A stretch of 62,024 bases of DNA from an uncultured Pseudohongiella sp. (lineage in GTDB: Bacteria > Pseudomonadota > Gammaproteobacteria > Pseudomonadales > Pseudohongiellaceae). Position numbers and translations under genes: made by a program. Position 1 is the first letter of the stretch. Every line of letters begins with the position of its first letter. Shown here in pieces: positions 36,225 through 47,544 of this stretch. Below the pieces are notes generated by a model that was not told the DNA's origin, searched no databases, and saw only the letters and a program-made list of their open reading frames with translations. The stretch lies in the NCBI GenBank assembly GCA_902597095.1, contig CACJWK010000012.1, positions 1 through 62,024 of the forward strand, given 5' to 3'.

Positions 36225-36497
36225 TCACTCGCCGGGTGGCACAAACCCTTCGGCGCGATCGTAGTCCTCGTTACTGAGGAATTTTTCCATTTCCTGCTGC
36301 AGGTAGCTGCGCGTTTCCGGATCCATCAGGTTCAGCTGCTTCTCGTTAATGAGCATGGTTTGCTGTGCCTGCCACTCGTGCCAGGCCTGCTGAGACACAG
36401 TTTCATAAACTTCCTGCCCCTTTGGGCCGGGATAGGGCGGAACCGCCAGTCCCGGCAGTTCTTTCTGGTATTTTCGACACCGAACCGTGCGGCTCAT
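36225..36497 (-). CDS. yggX: Probable Fe(2+)-trafficking protein YggX
   Basis: The protein has 90 residues and matches the family over its full length: [15 protein letters not shown] with the conserved cysteine at residue 7, [25 protein letters not shown], and [16 protein letters not shown]. YggX protects Fe-S proteins against oxidants and helps supply iron. It starts nine bases after mutY, whose product has a 4Fe-4S cluster; the mutY-yggX pairing is conserved in gammaproteobacteria. Confidence 0.95.
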   Translation of the reverse strand: MSRTVRCRKYQKELPGLAVPPYPGPKGQEVYETVSQQAWHEWQAQQTMLINEKQLNLMDPETRSYLQQEMEKFLSNEDYDRAEGFVPPGE

Positions 36498-36506
36498 GGA
36501 AACTCC

Positions 36507-37613
36507 TTAGCGTGGAATAGGGTGCGGGTCTTCGGCCAGTCCGGAGAGCAGCTTCTTCACCGGCGCGGCCAGCCCGACTTCAAGCGAACGATTGAGAGGG
36601 TACCAGAGCCAGCGGTCAGAATCAGCTGCACCTGCTGCTCCGTTTGGAGTGGGCTCGGCTTCAATCAACAACGGGAAGATGTCCAGACGGTAGTGGGTAA
36701 AGCTGTGCCGAACTAGTGGTAGCCTAATCGCGGCAGTCAGGTCGCAGGAAAGTCCGTTGAGCTCAGCCATGCACTGCGCCGCTGGTTCATCCTGTCCGGT
36801 AAGTTTTGCCAGAGGCCGCTCCGGCAAGGAGTAAAGCCCGCCCCAGATGCCTGTGTCCGCGCGTTTTTCCAGCAGTACTTCCCCCTGTGCATTGCGCAGG
36901 ATAATCATCTGCACGGCTTTTACCGGTTTGTCTTGTCTGGGTTTCTTGCCCGGATACGTCGCAATCGCATCAGCGGCCAGCGCCTGGCAGCGATCCGCCA
37001 GTGGACACCGGCCGCAGTCGGGCTGGCTTCGGGTGCAAAGGGTAGCTCCGAAATCCATCATGGCCTGCGTGTAAGCGGCGATTCCGGACTCCGGCAGCAG
37101 CGATTCTGCCAGTTTCCACAGCCGGGATTTGACAGCGCTGCTTTCCGGATAGCCGGCAATGGCAAAATAACGCGTCAACACGCGTTTGACGTTGCCATCA
37201 AGAATCGGGGCTCTGATGTGCATGGCGAGCGCGGCAATCGCGCCGGCTGTAGACCGCCCGATGCCGGGCAGTGATTCGAGTTCCTCAACGTTGTTCGGAA
37301 AGTGTCCCTGATGCTCTGCGCAAACTTGCTGCGCGGCTTTGTGAAGGTTGCGGGCCCTGGCGTAATAGCCGAGCCCTGTCCACAGGTGCAGCACCTGGTC
37401 CATCGGCGCTGCCGCCAGTGCGTGCACGTCGGGAAAACGCGCCATGAACCGCTGATAATAGGGAATGACCGTGGCCACCTGGGTCTGCTGCAGCATGATC
37501 TCTGACACCCAGACCCGGTAAGGCGTGGGGTTTTGCTGCCAGGGCAGATCGTGCCGGCCATGCGTGACGAACCAGTCGAGAACCTGCCCTGCAAATGTGT
37601 GCTGGCGTCCCAC
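36507..37613 (-). CDS. mutY: A/G-specific adenine glycosylase MutY
   Basis: The protein has 368 residues and starts at a GTG. It removes adenine mispaired with 8-oxoguanine. Helix-hairpin-helix [12 protein letters not shown] is followed by [13 protein letters not shown] with the catalytic aspartate; the glutamate of [11 protein letters not shown] (E38) is in place. The iron-sulfur site C-x6-C-x2-C-x5-C reads [23 protein letters not shown]-like C-terminal domain, from about residue 225, recognises 8-oxoguanine. It lies between asmA and yggX on the same strand. Confidence 0.96.
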   Translation of the reverse strand: MGRQHTFAGQVLDWFVTHGRHDLPWQQNPTPYRVWVSEIMLQQTQVATVIPYYQRFMARFPDVHALAAAPMDQVLHLWTGLGYYARARNLHKAAQQVCAEHQGHFPNNVEELESLPGIGRSTAGAIAALAMHIRAPILDGNVKRVLTRYFAIAGYPESSAVKSRLWKLAESLLPESGIAAYTQAMMDFGATLCTRSQPDCGRCPLADRCQALAADAIATYPGKKPRQDKPVKAVQMIILRNAQGEVLLEKRADTGIWGGLYSLPERPLAKLTGQDEPAAQCMAELNGLSCDLTAAIRLPLVRHSFTHYRLDIFPLLIEAEPTPNGAAGAADSDRWLWYPLNRSLEVGLAAPVKKLLSGLAEDPHPIPR

Positions 37614-37699
37614 AGCGCGTGCTCAGCGGCGCTGCCGGTGCTTTAACGGGGAGGGCAGGGCAGTAGAGCTGGATTGTCGGAGCAGCAGGGGTTTCATGC

Positions 37700-39712
37700 T
37701 CAATTCAACAGGCTTCTGAGCAGCCCTCTGGCTGAGTCGCGCAATTGTTCAGGCACCTGATCGGTAATGATGTCCTGCAGTTCATTGCGCAGCGCATTGG
37801 CGCCAATCTGACTGAAAATGTGCCGCACACGGGTAAAGTCCGGGCGGCAGTATCGGCTGACGTCATCGGCAAAGGCAGCGCTGCAGTCCACGGGCCAGGA
37901 CACATTGTGGTAGAGCTCATCGATCGGGATCGTCTGCGTATAGGGCGCACCTAGTACGGTAAACAACAGGTCGTAATCGAAGCTCTGTGCGTCGAGGTCA
38001 ATCTGGCCGCTGCCGCTGATGTCGAAATTGTCCATGCGCAGCCTGAGCTCCTGCTGCGAAGTCAGTCCATCTTCAAGTATCAGGTAGCCACTCAGGTCAC
38101 TGAAACGAATCACATCGGGCCACTGCTGAATGGCCTCCCCGTTCGGGCTCAGTGCTGCGATGGCGGTAAACATCTGCTTGATCACGCCGATGTCGACTGA
38201 GTTGTTGGTTATGCTGAAGGCGCTGTTGCCCGACAACGAGTCCAGCATTTCCCCAACCGTGTGGCCCGTTGCGGTATAGCTGGATTCGGCCTGCAGAAAG
38301 CCACTGACGGCGTTGAAGCGAGTGACCAAAGGGGTCAGCTCTGACAGATTGACATCGCTGATGGTCTGACTGGCTTCCAGCTCGAGCTCGCCTCCCCGGG
38401 TGCTGAGCCGAATTGTGCCTTGCGCTGAACCTTCAAACAGGGAGGTAGGCGGTACTTCGATGTCCAGCACGCCATCCTCGACGTTGGTAAATACGTTGAC
38501 GTCTTGCAGCTGTATGTCATTTATGGTGACCGATTCAACAGAGATTCCGCCAAGCAGACTGATGGAGCTGATCAGCGCGACGGGCAGTTCAGCCTGCGGC
38601 TGAGACTGCGCGTTTTCGGTCAGCCCAGTCGGTGTTTCTTCGGCCGCCGGTAGCTGCTCGGTAAAAAAGGGCGACAGATCGAGCGCACCAGCATTGACGT
38701 TGTAACTGACATTCAGGGGAGCCAGATCGGTGGCCAGGCGCACCTCGGCATCGGTTTCGATCAATGAGCCGGCAAAACTGAGGTTAAAGTCGCTCAGTAT
38801 CGCCCGCTGAGCAGAGCCGTTGAATCGGCCGCTGAAGCTCATCATGCGATTCGCATCCAGGCCAAAGCCGGTAGCCGAGCCCGGCTCTTTGAAATCCAGT
38901 GACCCCAGCAGGGTGAATACGTCGAAATCTTCGGCGGCCAGCGAGCCTTCGTAAATCGGATCTGCAGGGAATCCCGAGACCGTGATTGCGCCGGTTACCA
39001 ACATCGGCGTGATGCTCAGCTGCAGATTGCTGAACTGAAACGACCCGTTGCTCAGATCTACCTGTACGTCAGATCTCAGCGCCATGGGAATGGCTGCCGA
39101 CATGCCGTTGTTTTCGTAATCAAACTGAAGCGCCACTGAGAAGGGGCGACCTTCCAGATTGGTATCCCGACTGTCCAGGCTGAGGTTGTCGATCTGATAG
39201 CGGGCCTGCTTTGAGGCATCCTGAATGTCGATATCGGCGTTGCCGATGCGCAGTCGATCGACCGAAAAGGCCAGCAGCTCTTTCAGTCTCCCATGGGATG
39301 ACGGGCTGCGGCTGGCCGCACCCGGTTCAGCGGCTCCGGTGGACCAGATGCTGGTGCCGTTCGCATCAATAAAATAGTTGGCATGTAAATCTGCAACGGA
39401 GATTTCCCTGATCTTGATCTGGCCTCTCAGCAAAGGAGTCAGTTCAACGCTTAACACCGCAGATGAGGTGGAGGCCAGTTCCTGAGGAAAGGCAGGATTT
39501 TTCAGCCGGACATCAGTGAGCGCAAGGCCAAGATCCGGGAACAGGCTCAGGGACAGATCGCCGCCGATGGTCAGTTCATAACCGGTGGCGGCGAGTATCG
39601 TCTCCGAGATGGCCGATTTGTTGGATTCTGTATTGATCCTTGCCACGAGCAGGGAGCCGCTCGCCACCAGCAGCATTACCAGCACCAACAGGAATCTGAG
39701 GAGAAATCTCAT
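37700..39712 (-). CDS. asmA: AsmA-family protein
   Basis: The protein has 670 residues. An N-terminal anchor (LLRFLLVLVMLLVASGSLLVARI) is followed by the AsmA opening ATGYELTIGGDLSLSLFPDLGLALTDVRLKNP, and the AsmA_2 end appears near residue 475-590 (DISGSGQIDLDAQSFDYDLLF). The bulk would span the periplasm as a long beta-structure; AsmA-type proteins are linked to phospholipid movement between membranes. It precedes mutY by 86 bases and is divergent from the histidine operon, an arrangement also known from Pseudomonas. Confidence 0.88.
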   Translation of the reverse strand: MRFLLRFLLVLVMLLVASGSLLVARINTESNKSAISETILAATGYELTIGGDLSLSLFPDLGLALTDVRLKNPAFPQELASTSSAVLSVELTPLLRGQIKIREISVADLHANYFIDANGTSIWSTGAAEPGAASRSPSSHGRLKELLAFSVDRLRIGNADIDIQDASKQARYQIDNLSLDSRDTNLEGRPFSVALQFDYENNGMSAAIPMALRSDVQVDLSNGSFQFSNLQLSITPMLVTGAITVSGFPADPIYEGSLAAEDFDVFTLLGSLDFKEPGSATGFGLDANRMMSFSGRFNGSAQRAILSDFNLSFAGSLIETDAEVRLATDLAPLNVSYNVNAGALDLSPFFTEQLPAAEETPTGLTENAQSQPQAELPVALISSISLLGGISVESVTINDIQLQDVNVFTNVEDGVLDIEVPPTSLFEGSAQGTIRLSTRGGELELEASQTISDVNLSELTPLVTRFNAVSGFLQAESSYTATGHTVGEMLDSLSGNSAFSITNNSVDIGVIKQMFTAIAALSPNGEAIQQWPDVIRFSDLSGYLILEDGLTSQQELRLRMDNFDISGSGQIDLDAQSFDYDLLFTVLGAPYTQTIPIDELYHNVSWPVDCSAAFADDVSRYCRPDFTRVRHIFSQIGANALRNELQDIITDQVPEQLRDSARGLLRSLLN

Positions 39713-39883
39713 GGTCCTTACTCAATCCTCACAGCGCAGGCGAGACGGTGGTCGTGCAGGCTCGGTCGGTCGATGCGATGTAACACGGCGTGAAGCGCTC
39801 CTGAATCTGGCTCCCCGTCCGGAACAGTTCCGGCTCTGCCCTCTAGTCTACCGAATGCCTTAAGGCCTTGCACGAAACCTGAC

Positions 39884-39912
39884 TTTCACTCCGGCGAGAG
39901 CGGCATTATAAT
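39884..39912 (+). promoter_or_regulatory. Likely sigma-70 promoter of the hisBHAF operon
   Basis: TTTCAC (39884-39889) and a perfect TATAAT (39907-39912) are 17 bases apart. Transcription would begin near 39919, leaving a leader of about 20 bases before the ATG of hisB at 39940. No attenuator with a histidine-rich leader peptide fits in that space. Confidence 0.65.
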
Positions 39913-39939
39913 GCGGCTTTTCCGCCAACGGGTCTTTTC

Positions 39940-40548
39940 ATGAGCGCTTCGGCTCCCCCTTCTGCGCGTCAGGCTACGGTCGAGCGCAACACCAAGGAAA
40001 CGCAAATCACCGTCACGCTCAAGCTTGATGGTTCAGGTCAGCTGGACGTTGAGACCGGCCTGCCGTTTCTTGATCACATGCTAGATCAGATTGCGCGCCA
40101 CGGCTTGATTGACCTGACGGTCAGGGCGACGGGCGATCTGGACATCGATGCCCATCACACGGTTGAGGACATCGGCATAACGCTGGGTCAGGCGCTGGAT
40201 CAGGCGCTCGACAAGACCGGCATCCGTCGCTACGGGCATGCGTATGTTCCTCTTGATGAGGCGCTCTCCCGGGTGGTGCTGGATTTTTCCGGTCGTCCGG
40301 GCCTCGATTACCACGTGCAGTTCGTCAAGGGTACCGTAGGCAACTTTGACGTCGATCTGTTCCATGAATTTTTTCAGGGCTTTGTGAATCACGCGATGGT
40401 CACGCTGCACATCGACAATATCCGCGGCAAGAACGCGCACCACCAGATTGAAACCATTTTCAAGGCTTTTGGTCGGGCGTTGCGCGTGGCGATGGAAATC
40501 GATCCTCGCGCAGCCGACCTTATTCCCTCCACCAAAGGCGTGCTGTAG
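39940..40548 (+). CDS. hisB: Imidazoleglycerol-phosphate dehydratase
   Basis: The protein has 202 residues and is the single-domain dehydratase, without the N-terminal phosphatase found in E. coli HisB. Metal motifs [34 protein letters not shown] and [13 protein letters not shown] carry the manganese-binding histidines and glutamates. It performs step six of histidine synthesis. First gene of hisB-hisH-hisA-hisF; a 215-base gap with no gene follows before hisH, wider than usual. Confidence 0.97.
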   Translation: MSASAPPSARQATVERNTKETQITVTLKLDGSGQLDVETGLPFLDHMLDQIARHGLIDLTVRATGDLDIDAHHTVEDIGITLGQALDQALDKTGIRRYGHAYVPLDEALSRVVLDFSGRPGLDYHVQFVKGTVGNFDVDLFHEFFQGFVNHAMVTLHIDNIRGKNAHHQIETIFKAFGRALRVAMEIDPRAADLIPSTKGVL

Positions 40549-40763
40549 ACGGTGTACCGCAACCGGTGTTCCATGAAAGATCCTCTTCAGATGATCCGGC
40601 TCCATAGCATCAGCGCTTTGCGGAGGTTTCGCAGCCCCGGTCTTGCTGGATTCCCTCGTATCCGCTTCATCGATGCTGATGCGGCAATCCCGAACTACTG
40701 ACTCGGCTATCAATACGAACCTGTGATGACAGCATACACGCATGCGGCAGTGGCCACCCGCCA

Positions 40764-41435
40764 ATGAATCAGGTTGCAGTCATTGACTACGGCATGGGGA
40801 ACCTGCATTCGGTCGCTAAAGCAATCGAGCATGTGGGGGCAGAACTGGCCTCCGAATCGGGGCAGGCTACGAAGGTCATCATCACGTCAGATCCGGCGCG
40901 GATCGCGGCAGCGGATCGGGTGGTTTTCCCGGGCGTTGGGGCGATTCGCGACTGCATGGCCGAGATCAACCGGCTCGACGTCGGCGCGATGGTGGCAAGT
41001 GCGATGAAGACAAAACCGGTGCTGGCGATTTGCGTCGGTATGCAGGCGCTGATGGCGCACAGTGAAGAAAACGGTGGAGTGGACTGTCTGGGCCTGCTGT
41101 CGGGGCGCGTGAAATTTTTTGGTGAGGTTTTGCGGGACGAGAATGACGCCCGCCTGAAAGTGCCTCACATGGGGTGGAACCGGGTTGCTCACACTTCAGA
41201 TCATCCGCTATGGCGGGGTGTGCCGGACAACAGCCGGTTCTACTTCGTCCACAGCTATTATGTGACGATGGATGAGACTGATCAGGTGGCCGGCCGCAGC
41301 GTATATGGCAGGGAAATAGTGGCTGCTATCTCCGCGGGCAATATTTTTGCCACTCAGTTTCATCCGGAAAAAAGTCAAAACGCGGGGCTCACCCTGCTGC
41401 GCAATTTTCTCACCTGGAACGGCGCCAGCGACTGA
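40764..41435 (+). CDS. hisH: Imidazole glycerol phosphate synthase, glutaminase subunit
   Basis: The protein has 223 residues of the class I glutamine amidotransferase fold. The nucleophile is the cysteine of [11 protein letters not shown] (residue 90), and the histidine and glutamate of the triad are in [11 protein letters not shown]. It makes ammonia for HisF through a tunnel across the complex. Oxyanion strand PGVGA is present. hisA follows 51 bases later. Confidence 0.96.
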   Translation: MNQVAVIDYGMGNLHSVAKAIEHVGAELASESGQATKVIITSDPARIAAADRVVFPGVGAIRDCMAEINRLDVGAMVASAMKTKPVLAICVGMQALMAHSEENGGVDCLGLLSGRVKFFGEVLRDENDARLKVPHMGWNRVAHTSDHPLWRGVPDNSRFYFVHSYYVTMDETDQVAGRSVYGREIVAAISAGNIFATQFHPEKSQNAGLTLLRNFLTWNGASD

Positions 41436-41486
41436 GCGCCGATCAGAACCAGATGAGCATCCGAGAAGAGGGACACCTAAAACACC

Positions 41487-42233
41487 ATGATAGTGATACC
41501 TGCAATCGACCTGAAAGACGGTCAGTGTGTCCGCCTCAAGCAGGGTCGGATGGAAGAGAGCACGATTTTCTCTGATGATCCGTTGGAGCAGGCTGGGCAG
41601 TGGCTGGCGCAAGGTGCGCGGCGCCTGCACATTGTTGATCTTAACGGGGCATTCGAAGGGTCGCCGGTCAATGCGGACATCGTGACTTCCATTACCCGCG
41701 CTTACCCGGAACTTCCGGTGCAGATCGGCGGCGGCATCCGCTCGCTCGAGACTGCTCAGGTCTACATCGATGCCGGGGTGAGCTACCTTATTATCGGCAC
41801 TCAGGCTGTGAAGGACCCTGATTTTGTCCGGGCAGCCAGTGCGGAATTCCCCGGTAAGATCATCATCGGGCTTGATGCGGTGAACGGCAAAGTCGCCACG
41901 GAGGGATGGGCGGAAGTCTCCGAGTTGGCGGTCGAGGACGCGCTGCAGCGGTTCGACGGACTGGGGGTGGCGGCGGTGATTTATACAGACATTGATCGGG
42001 ACGGCATGATGCAGGGGGCCAATGTGGCGGCCACTCTGGCTCTGGCCGAGCGCTCCAGCATTCCGGTCATTGCCTCCGGCGGTATCGCGAAACTGGCCGA
42101 CATTGTCGATCTGAAAGCCGCGGCAAAAACCGCAGGCGGCGCGGGCATTATTGGCGCCATCACCGGCCGCGCGATTTACGAAGGTCAGCTGGATTTACAG
42201 GAGGCGCAGGCCTACTGTAATTCAGACGACTGA
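41487..42233 (+). CDS. hisA: ProFAR isomerase
   Basis: The protein has 248 residues, a half-barrel-duplicated TIM barrel. It opens [17 protein letters not shown] with the catalytic aspartate and closes with two phosphate-binding loops (IGGGIRSLE, and [11 protein letters not shown]). It performs the Amadori isomerisation, step four of the pathway, and supplies the substrate of HisH-HisF, encoded on either side. Confidence 0.97.
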   Translation: MIVIPAIDLKDGQCVRLKQGRMEESTIFSDDPLEQAGQWLAQGARRLHIVDLNGAFEGSPVNADIVTSITRAYPELPVQIGGGIRSLETAQVYIDAGVSYLIIGTQAVKDPDFVRAASAEFPGKIIIGLDAVNGKVATEGWAEVSELAVEDALQRFDGLGVAAVIYTDIDRDGMMQGANVAATLALAERSSIPVIASGGIAKLADIVDLKAAAKTAGGAGIIGAITGRAIYEGQLDLQEAQAYCNSDD

Positions 42234-42269
42234 GCTTTTTCTGATGACCGGCATAGCGCATACAGATCT

Positions 42270-43046
42270 ATGGCACTAGCAAAGCGAATCATTCCCTGTC
42301 TCGACTGCGACCGCGGCCGCGTGGTGAAAGGCGTGCAATTTGTTGACATTCGCGATGCCGGAGATCCCGTCGAGGTTTCCCGGCGCTACGGCGAGGCCGG
42401 TGCCGATGAGATCACGTTTCTGGACATTACCGCCAGCCATGAAGATCGGGCCACGACGGTGGACACGGTCCGGGCGATCGCCGGACAGGTTTTCATTCCG
42501 CTCACGGTGGGTGGGGGCATTCGCACGCTGGAAGATATTCGCACCATGCTCAACGCAGGTGCAGATAAGGTCTCCATCAACACCGCAGCTGTTCAGAATC
42601 CGGAGTTCGTGCGCGAGTCGGCCGAGCGCTTCGGCTCTCAGTGCATTGTTGTGGCGGTAGACGCCAAGCGTGTGTCGGCTGAAGATGAGCCGCTGCGCTG
42701 GGAAATTTTCACTCACGGCGGGCGCAAGCCGACCGGGCTTGAAGTCATCGAATGGGTCAGGCGGATGGTGAGTTACGGGGCTGGTGAAATCCTGCTGACC
42801 AGTATGGACCGCGATGGCACGAAGATCGGCTTCGATCTTGAGCTCAACAGGGCCGTCAGCGAGGCCGTCAACGTGCCCATCATCGCGTCAGGCGGCGTCG
42901 GCAATCTCGACCATCTGGCCGATGGGGTTCTGCTGGGCGCAGCAGATGCGGTGCTCGCGGCGAGCATTTTCCACTTCGGTGAATACACCATCCGCGAGGC
43001 AAAAGCACACATGGCATCCCGGGGCATTGAGGTCAGGCTGGATTAA
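42270..43046 (+). CDS. hisF: Imidazole glycerol phosphate synthase, cyclase subunit
   Basis: The protein has 258 residues. It begins [21 protein letters not shown] (catalytic aspartate near residue 13; HisF usually has V where the second cysteine stands), with [13 protein letters not shown] and [15 protein letters not shown] as phosphate and catalytic segments. It closes the imidazole ring using ammonia from HisH. Last gene of the operon. The rest of the pathway seen in this window is hisE and a piece of hisI near the right end. Confidence 0.97.
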   Translation: MALAKRIIPCLDCDRGRVVKGVQFVDIRDAGDPVEVSRRYGEAGADEITFLDITASHEDRATTVDTVRAIAGQVFIPLTVGGGIRTLEDIRTMLNAGADKVSINTAAVQNPEFVRESAERFGSQCIVVAVDAKRVSAEDEPLRWEIFTHGGRKPTGLEVIEWVRRMVSYGAGEILLTSMDRDGTKIGFDLELNRAVSEAVNVPIIASGGVGNLDHLADGVLLGAADAVLAASIFHFGEYTIREAKAHMASRGIEVRLD

Positions 43047-43141
43047 ACGGCGCAAGCCACTTGAAACACTCAATTCGCCCGGTCATGCAAGCACTTTGAT
43101 CAGGCCTGCCAGGGCGATTGCGTTCGGTGGCAGGGCGATGG

Positions 43142-44482
43142 CTACGGGGCATCCCGCTGGGCAAAGCTGCCCGTGGTGCTGCGCGCGGCAGGTCTGAATG
43201 CATTGACGCCCTTCAGCACGTTCAGCGCTTCGTTGAGCGGATAGTCGGTGACCAGAACCTGTTCGGCGGAGATCAGCGCTTCGGCCATCTCCTCATCGCT
43301 GTCTACCGTCTCTTCACCATTCCCGTTGGCCAGCCGGCCGGGCAGGTCGGCTTCATTGTATTGCGAAATGCTGCGCGAGCGCCGCGTCACAAAAGCATCG
43401 TCAACAATGATGTCAGGAGTGATGCCCTGCGCCTGAATCGAACGTCCGCTGGGCGTGTAGTACAGTGAGGTGGTCAGCTTGATCGCGCGGGCGTCATCCA
43501 GTTGGAGCACCGTTTGCACCGAGCCTTTGCCAAAGCTCTGGGTTCCCATCACCACGGCCCGGCCGTGATCCTGAAGCGCGCCGGCAACAATCTCTGATGC
43601 GGAAGCGGAGCCGTTATTCACCAGCACCACAAGTGGGACATCTGGTGCTATGGTGGCGAGGCTGGCAGAAAAGGTCATGTCGTTTCCTTCCAGTCGACCT
43701 TTGGTCGAGACGATTGAGCCTTCCTCAATAAAGGCATCTACCACGCGCACGGACGCCTGCAGTACGCCGCCCGGGTTATTGCGCAAATCCAGTACCACGC
43801 CTTTCAGCCCGCCGTGCTCTTCGTACAGTTCCCGCAGCTCGGCTTCCAGCTCTTCGCCGGTGTTGAGCCGGAACTGGGCAATCCGGACATAGGCATATCC
43901 AGGTTCGAGCAGACGGCTTCGAACGCTGGTAATGGCGATGACTTCGCGGACAACCGTCAGCTCAAAGGGTTCCATGCCCTCGCGGGCAATGGTGACCGTC
44001 ACTTCGGTGCCCGGTTCGCCGCGCATCATGTTGGCAGCTTCTTCCGGAGTCAGTTCACGCAGCGGTTTGTTGTCGATCTGGATGATCAGATCACCTGCCT
44101 CAATGCCAGCCCGGTCTGCCGGCGTATCATCAATGGGGCTGATGACCTTGATGTAACCGTTCTCTCGACCCACCTCGATGCCCAGCCCACCGAATTCGCC
44201 TGAAGTGGTTTCCTGGAGGGCGTCATATTCCTGCCCGGCCATGTAGGCCGAATGCGGATCCAGCCCGGACAACATGCCTCTGATTGCGTTCTCCAGCAGG
44301 GTTTTGTCGTCGATCTCTTCCACGTAGGCCATGCGGATGCGGTCCAGTGCCTCGGTGAACATGCGCACTTCATCAAGCGGCAGGGGCAGCAGCTCAGACT
44401 GCTGGGCCTGTCCAGACAGCGGCGCGGCGCTTAGCACGCAAAGGGCAAGGACGGTCGACAGGCGTTGGCGAAAGGTCATCAT
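43142..44482 (-). CDS. ctpA: Carboxy-terminal processing protease (S41)
   Basis: The protein has 446 residues: signal peptide VLALCVLSAAPLSGQA, PDZ domain about residues 85-170 (GGLGIEVGRENGYIKVISPIDDTPADRAGI), and the S41 catalytic part with the serine in NNGSASASEIVAGAL and the lysine in GTQSFGKGSVQT. It trims periplasmic proteins and, in relatives, peptidoglycan hydrolases. It lies just upstream of envC on the same strand. Its neighbour is decayed, but CtpA itself looks intact. Confidence 0.94.
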   Translation of the reverse strand: MMTFRQRLSTVLALCVLSAAPLSGQAQQSELLPLPLDEVRMFTEALDRIRMAYVEEIDDKTLLENAIRGMLSGLDPHSAYMAGQEYDALQETTSGEFGGLGIEVGRENGYIKVISPIDDTPADRAGIEAGDLIIQIDNKPLRELTPEEAANMMRGEPGTEVTVTIAREGMEPFELTVVREVIAITSVRSRLLEPGYAYVRIAQFRLNTGEELEAELRELYEEHGGLKGVVLDLRNNPGGVLQASVRVVDAFIEEGSIVSTKGRLEGNDMTFSASLATIAPDVPLVVLVNNGSASASEIVAGALQDHGRAVVMGTQSFGKGSVQTVLQLDDARAIKLTTSLYYTPSGRSIQAQGITPDIIVDDAFVTRRSRSISQYNEADLPGRLANGNGEETVDSDEEMAEALISAEQVLVTDYPLNEALNVLKGVNAFRPAARSTTGSFAQRDAP

Positions 44483-44618
44483 CGGGGTTTCCTGAAAAGC
44501 AGTTCTGCTGGGTGATACGAGTTCGTCAATAGTTTCAGTTTATGCCGGCATTGGCAATATGCCGGTCGGGCTCGGGACGGTCCTCCCGGTTCCGACTGCA
44601 GTTTCGAACGGGCCCGGC

Positions 44619-45750
44619 TTAGCGTAGCCAGGCAGTGGGGTCCTCTGGCTCGCCGTTGCGTCTGATCTCGAAATATTGCCCGGCCGCGCGGTCGCTGCTG
44701 TTGATGCCCGACCGTGCCAGCACTTCGTCCGCATCTACCCGGTCGCCGCCGTTGACGGTCAGCGCCTCATTATGACCGTAAAGACTTATGCAGCCCTGCC
44801 CGTGGTCTAGCATGATCAGCAGCCCGGAACCCCGCAGCCGGTCAGCAAAGCCCACCCGACCGGCGTGTACGGCCCGCACCGGATTGCCCGAGTTCGGTGC
44901 GTACGACAGCCCCTTTCGTACCAGGCTGCCGCCGTCATAGGTGGCGCCAAACGCATGGGTCACCGGCTTATTCACCGGCGGCGGCAGCTTACCGCGACTG
45001 TCGGCCAGGGGCGTGATCTGGTCAAAGGACGACACGCCTTCAAGCGCGCGGGTGATTTCTTCGATCAGCTGCTGCGTCTCCAACTGTGTCATGGCGCTGC
45101 TGCGACTGGCGACACTGTTTCTGAGTTCCGCTAGCGCTGCAGTCTGCGATTCACGGGCCTGCTCCAGTTCGTTCTCAAGCCTTATGGCTTGCTGCCGCTG
45201 TTTGACCATCAGACTCAGGTTTTGCGCGACCTCGGCATCCAGAGCGGCCAGTTCCGACTAAGTGGCGTTGAAGGTTTCAATCCGGTCGAGCTGAAATTCC
45301 GACAGATAGCCCGTGTACTGCAGCTGCCGGGCATCCTCGGACAGGCTTTCGGCATTGAGCAGGCTTTACAGCGCATTGTCCTTGCGGTTGATATAGGCGT
45401 GCCGGAGCAAAGCGGCCAGGACCCGTTCCTGCTCGCGCTTGCTGGATAGCAGTTCGCGGGACTGCTGCTGCAGGCTTTGTTGCTCGGCGCGGGCGGCAGC
45501 CAGTGCCTGAGCCTGTTCTGCCAGAGCCTGCTGCGCATCAGACAGCGCCAGCTGGGTTTCTCTGATGTTCGGTTTCGCGAGTCGTGGCTTGTTGCAGCCA
45601 GGCCTGAATATCAGCAATTGCTGCCGAGACTTCGGATAAATCCCGTTCAGCCTGTTCGCGCTCCTGAGCGACACCGAAGAAGCCGGCACAAGCCCACAGG
45701 CCGAGACTCAGCAGCAGTCCGCGTCGGACCTCAACTGTGACATCTGGCAC
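44619..45750 (-). pseudogene. envC: Decayed murein hydrolase activator EnvC
   Basis: Homology runs from a signal-like start (GTG at 45750, right after the gpmI stop) through a coiled coil (LALSDAQQALAEQAQAL) to a complete LytM-type end: HAFGATYDGG, GRVGFADRLRGSGLLIMLDHG, LYGHNEAL, YFEIRRNGEPEDPTAWLR. Zinc ligands are lacking, as in true EnvC, which activates amidases rather than cutting. But the frame breaks near 45570-45590 (RETE against NIRETQ), and TAA at 45366-45368 and TAG at 45258-45260 interrupt it. The 44619-45209 part is still an intact frame with the whole LytM domain. Place, ctpA-envC-gpmI, is conserved. Confidence 0.88.
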
Positions 45751-47316
45751 TCAGGCGCTCGCCTGCGCCGGTTCTTGTGGCTGCAGCAGCACTTTTCCGG
45801 TCATTTCATCGGGCGCTGGCATGGACATCAGGTAGAGCAGGGTGGGCGCGATATCACATAGACTGCCTTCTCCGGTGAAGGTCAGATCACTCGCGCCGAC
45901 ATAAACCAGCGGCACGGGCCCGCTGGTATGCGAGGTCAGGGGCTGATGGGTTTCCGGGTCCAGCATCTGTTCCACATTACCGTGATCGGCGGTGATCAGC
46001 AGATGGCCTCTGACCTCCTCGATGGCGGAAACAATTCGGCTCAGGCAGGAATCGACGGTTTCAACTGCCTTGATTGAAGCCTCGAAATTTCCGGTGTGTC
46101 CGACCATATCGCCATTGGCGTAGTTGCAGATGATGGTGTCGTAGTCGCCGGAGGTGATGGCCCTGACCAGATCTTCGGTGACTTCAACGGCCGACATTTC
46201 CGGTTTCAGGTCATAGGTCTTGACCTGCGGTGAAGGAATCAGGGTGCGGTCTTCGCCGGCGAAAGGCGCTTCGCGACCCCCGTTAAAAAAGAAGGTGACG
46301 TGCGCGTATTTTTCCGTCTCGGCGATACGCAGCTGGGTGCGCTGGTTGTCGGCCAGATACTGCCCGAGCACATTGTCCAGCACCTGAGGAGGATAAGCGC
46401 AGGCGGTGTCGATATCGGCAGCGTATTCCGTGAGCATCACGAAATCACCCAGCAGGGGCCGAACGCTCCGCTCAAAACCATCGAAGTCATCATCGACCAT
46501 GGTCCGGGTCAGCTGCCTGGCCCGGTCTGCGCGGAAATTCATGAATAGCACCACGTCACCGTCGTCAATCAGTGCCGGTGCCTCGCCCTCTCCCTGAATC
46601 ACCGTGGCCTGCACAAATTCATCGTCCTCATCTCGCTGATAGGCCGCTTTAAGTCCGGCGCTGGCGCTGGCGCAGGTGTAAGGCGCTTTGGCTTCGGTCA
46701 GCAGCCGGTAGGCACTCTGGACGCGGTCCCAGCGGTTGTCGCGGTCCATGGCATAGAAGCGTCCGCACAGGGAAGCGACCCGACCGATGCTGTGGCGCTG
46801 GAAAAAGGTGTCTGCCCGCTGCAGTGAGGCCAGTGCGCTGCGGGGCGGGGTGTCCCGGCCGTCCAGAAAGGCATGTAGATAAAGCTTTCGAACACCGCGT
46901 TGTCGGGCCAGTTCCAGTGCTGCCATGATCTGGTCTTCGTGGCTGTGGATGCCGCCCGATGACATAAGTCCCAGCACATGCAGCGCGGTTTCGCTACTGG
47001 CGGCAAGCTCGGCGGCCTGAACCAGCACGGCATTTTCATAGAACCCGCCGTCTTCGATGTCCTTATCGATTCGGGTCAGGCTCTGATAGACCACTCGCCC
47101 GGCGCCCAGATTCATGTGGCCGACCTCGGAATTGCCCATCTGTCCGGCCGGCAGGCCAACGGACTGCCCGGACGTAGCGATCAGCGTCGACGGTCGCTGC
47201 TGCCACAGGCTGTCCCAGGTCGGGGTAGTCGCGTTGGCGATGGCGTTGCTGTCGGTGGCTTCCCGATGGCCCCAGCCATCAAGAATCAGAAGAAGGGCGG
47301 TGGATTTCTTGCTCAT
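45751..47316 (-). CDS. gpmI: Phosphoglycerate mutase, 2,3-bisphosphoglycerate-independent
   Basis: The protein has 521 residues. It opens [12 protein letters not shown] with the first metal aspartate; the nucleophile serine is in [17 protein letters not shown] (around residue 62), and [20 protein letters not shown] and [12 protein letters not shown] carry further ligands. It interconverts 2- and 3-phosphoglycerate in the cytosol using manganese. It is the gene before envC, and divergent from the rhodanese gene. Confidence 0.97.
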   Translation of the reverse strand: MSKKSTALLLILDGWGHREATDSNAIANATTPTWDSLWQQRPSTLIATSGQSVGLPAGQMGNSEVGHMNLGAGRVVYQSLTRIDKDIEDGGFYENAVLVQAAELAASSETALHVLGLMSSGGIHSHEDQIMAALELARQRGVRKLYLHAFLDGRDTPPRSALASLQRADTFFQRHSIGRVASLCGRFYAMDRDNRWDRVQSAYRLLTEAKAPYTCASASAGLKAAYQRDEDDEFVQATVIQGEGEAPALIDDGDVVLFMNFRADRARQLTRTMVDDDFDGFERSVRPLLGDFVMLTEYAADIDTACAYPPQVLDNVLGQYLADNQRTQLRIAETEKYAHVTFFFNGGREAPFAGEDRTLIPSPQVKTYDLKPEMSAVEVTEDLVRAITSGDYDTIICNYANGDMVGHTGNFEASIKAVETVDSCLSRIVSAIEEVRGHLLITADHGNVEQMLDPETHQPLTSHTSGPVPLVYVGASDLTFTGEGSLCDIAPTLLYLMSMPAPDEMTGKVLLQPQEPAQASA

Positions 47317-47544
47317 GGCGATTTGTGTACCTCTGGCTCTGCCGGCGACGGGCTGCAGCCACTGCTGATGTGATGTGACTATTATCCTCGAAAGCCCGGA
47401 TTCTGGCGAGTGCGGCGCACCGGGCCGCTTCTTTCGACCGGGCTACACGTGTATACTTCGTGCCTCTTCACAACCCGGCGGTGTCAGCGCTGGTTGAGTG
47501 GAATTAACCCGTTGATAAGCATATAGAAAATTTAGACCCGCGTC

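Noticed and set aside
45258..45368. envC stops as recoded codons
   Set aside because: One TAA, one TAG and a frameshift together do not fit selenocysteine, pyrrolysine or a single readthrough signal; other genes use all three stops normally.
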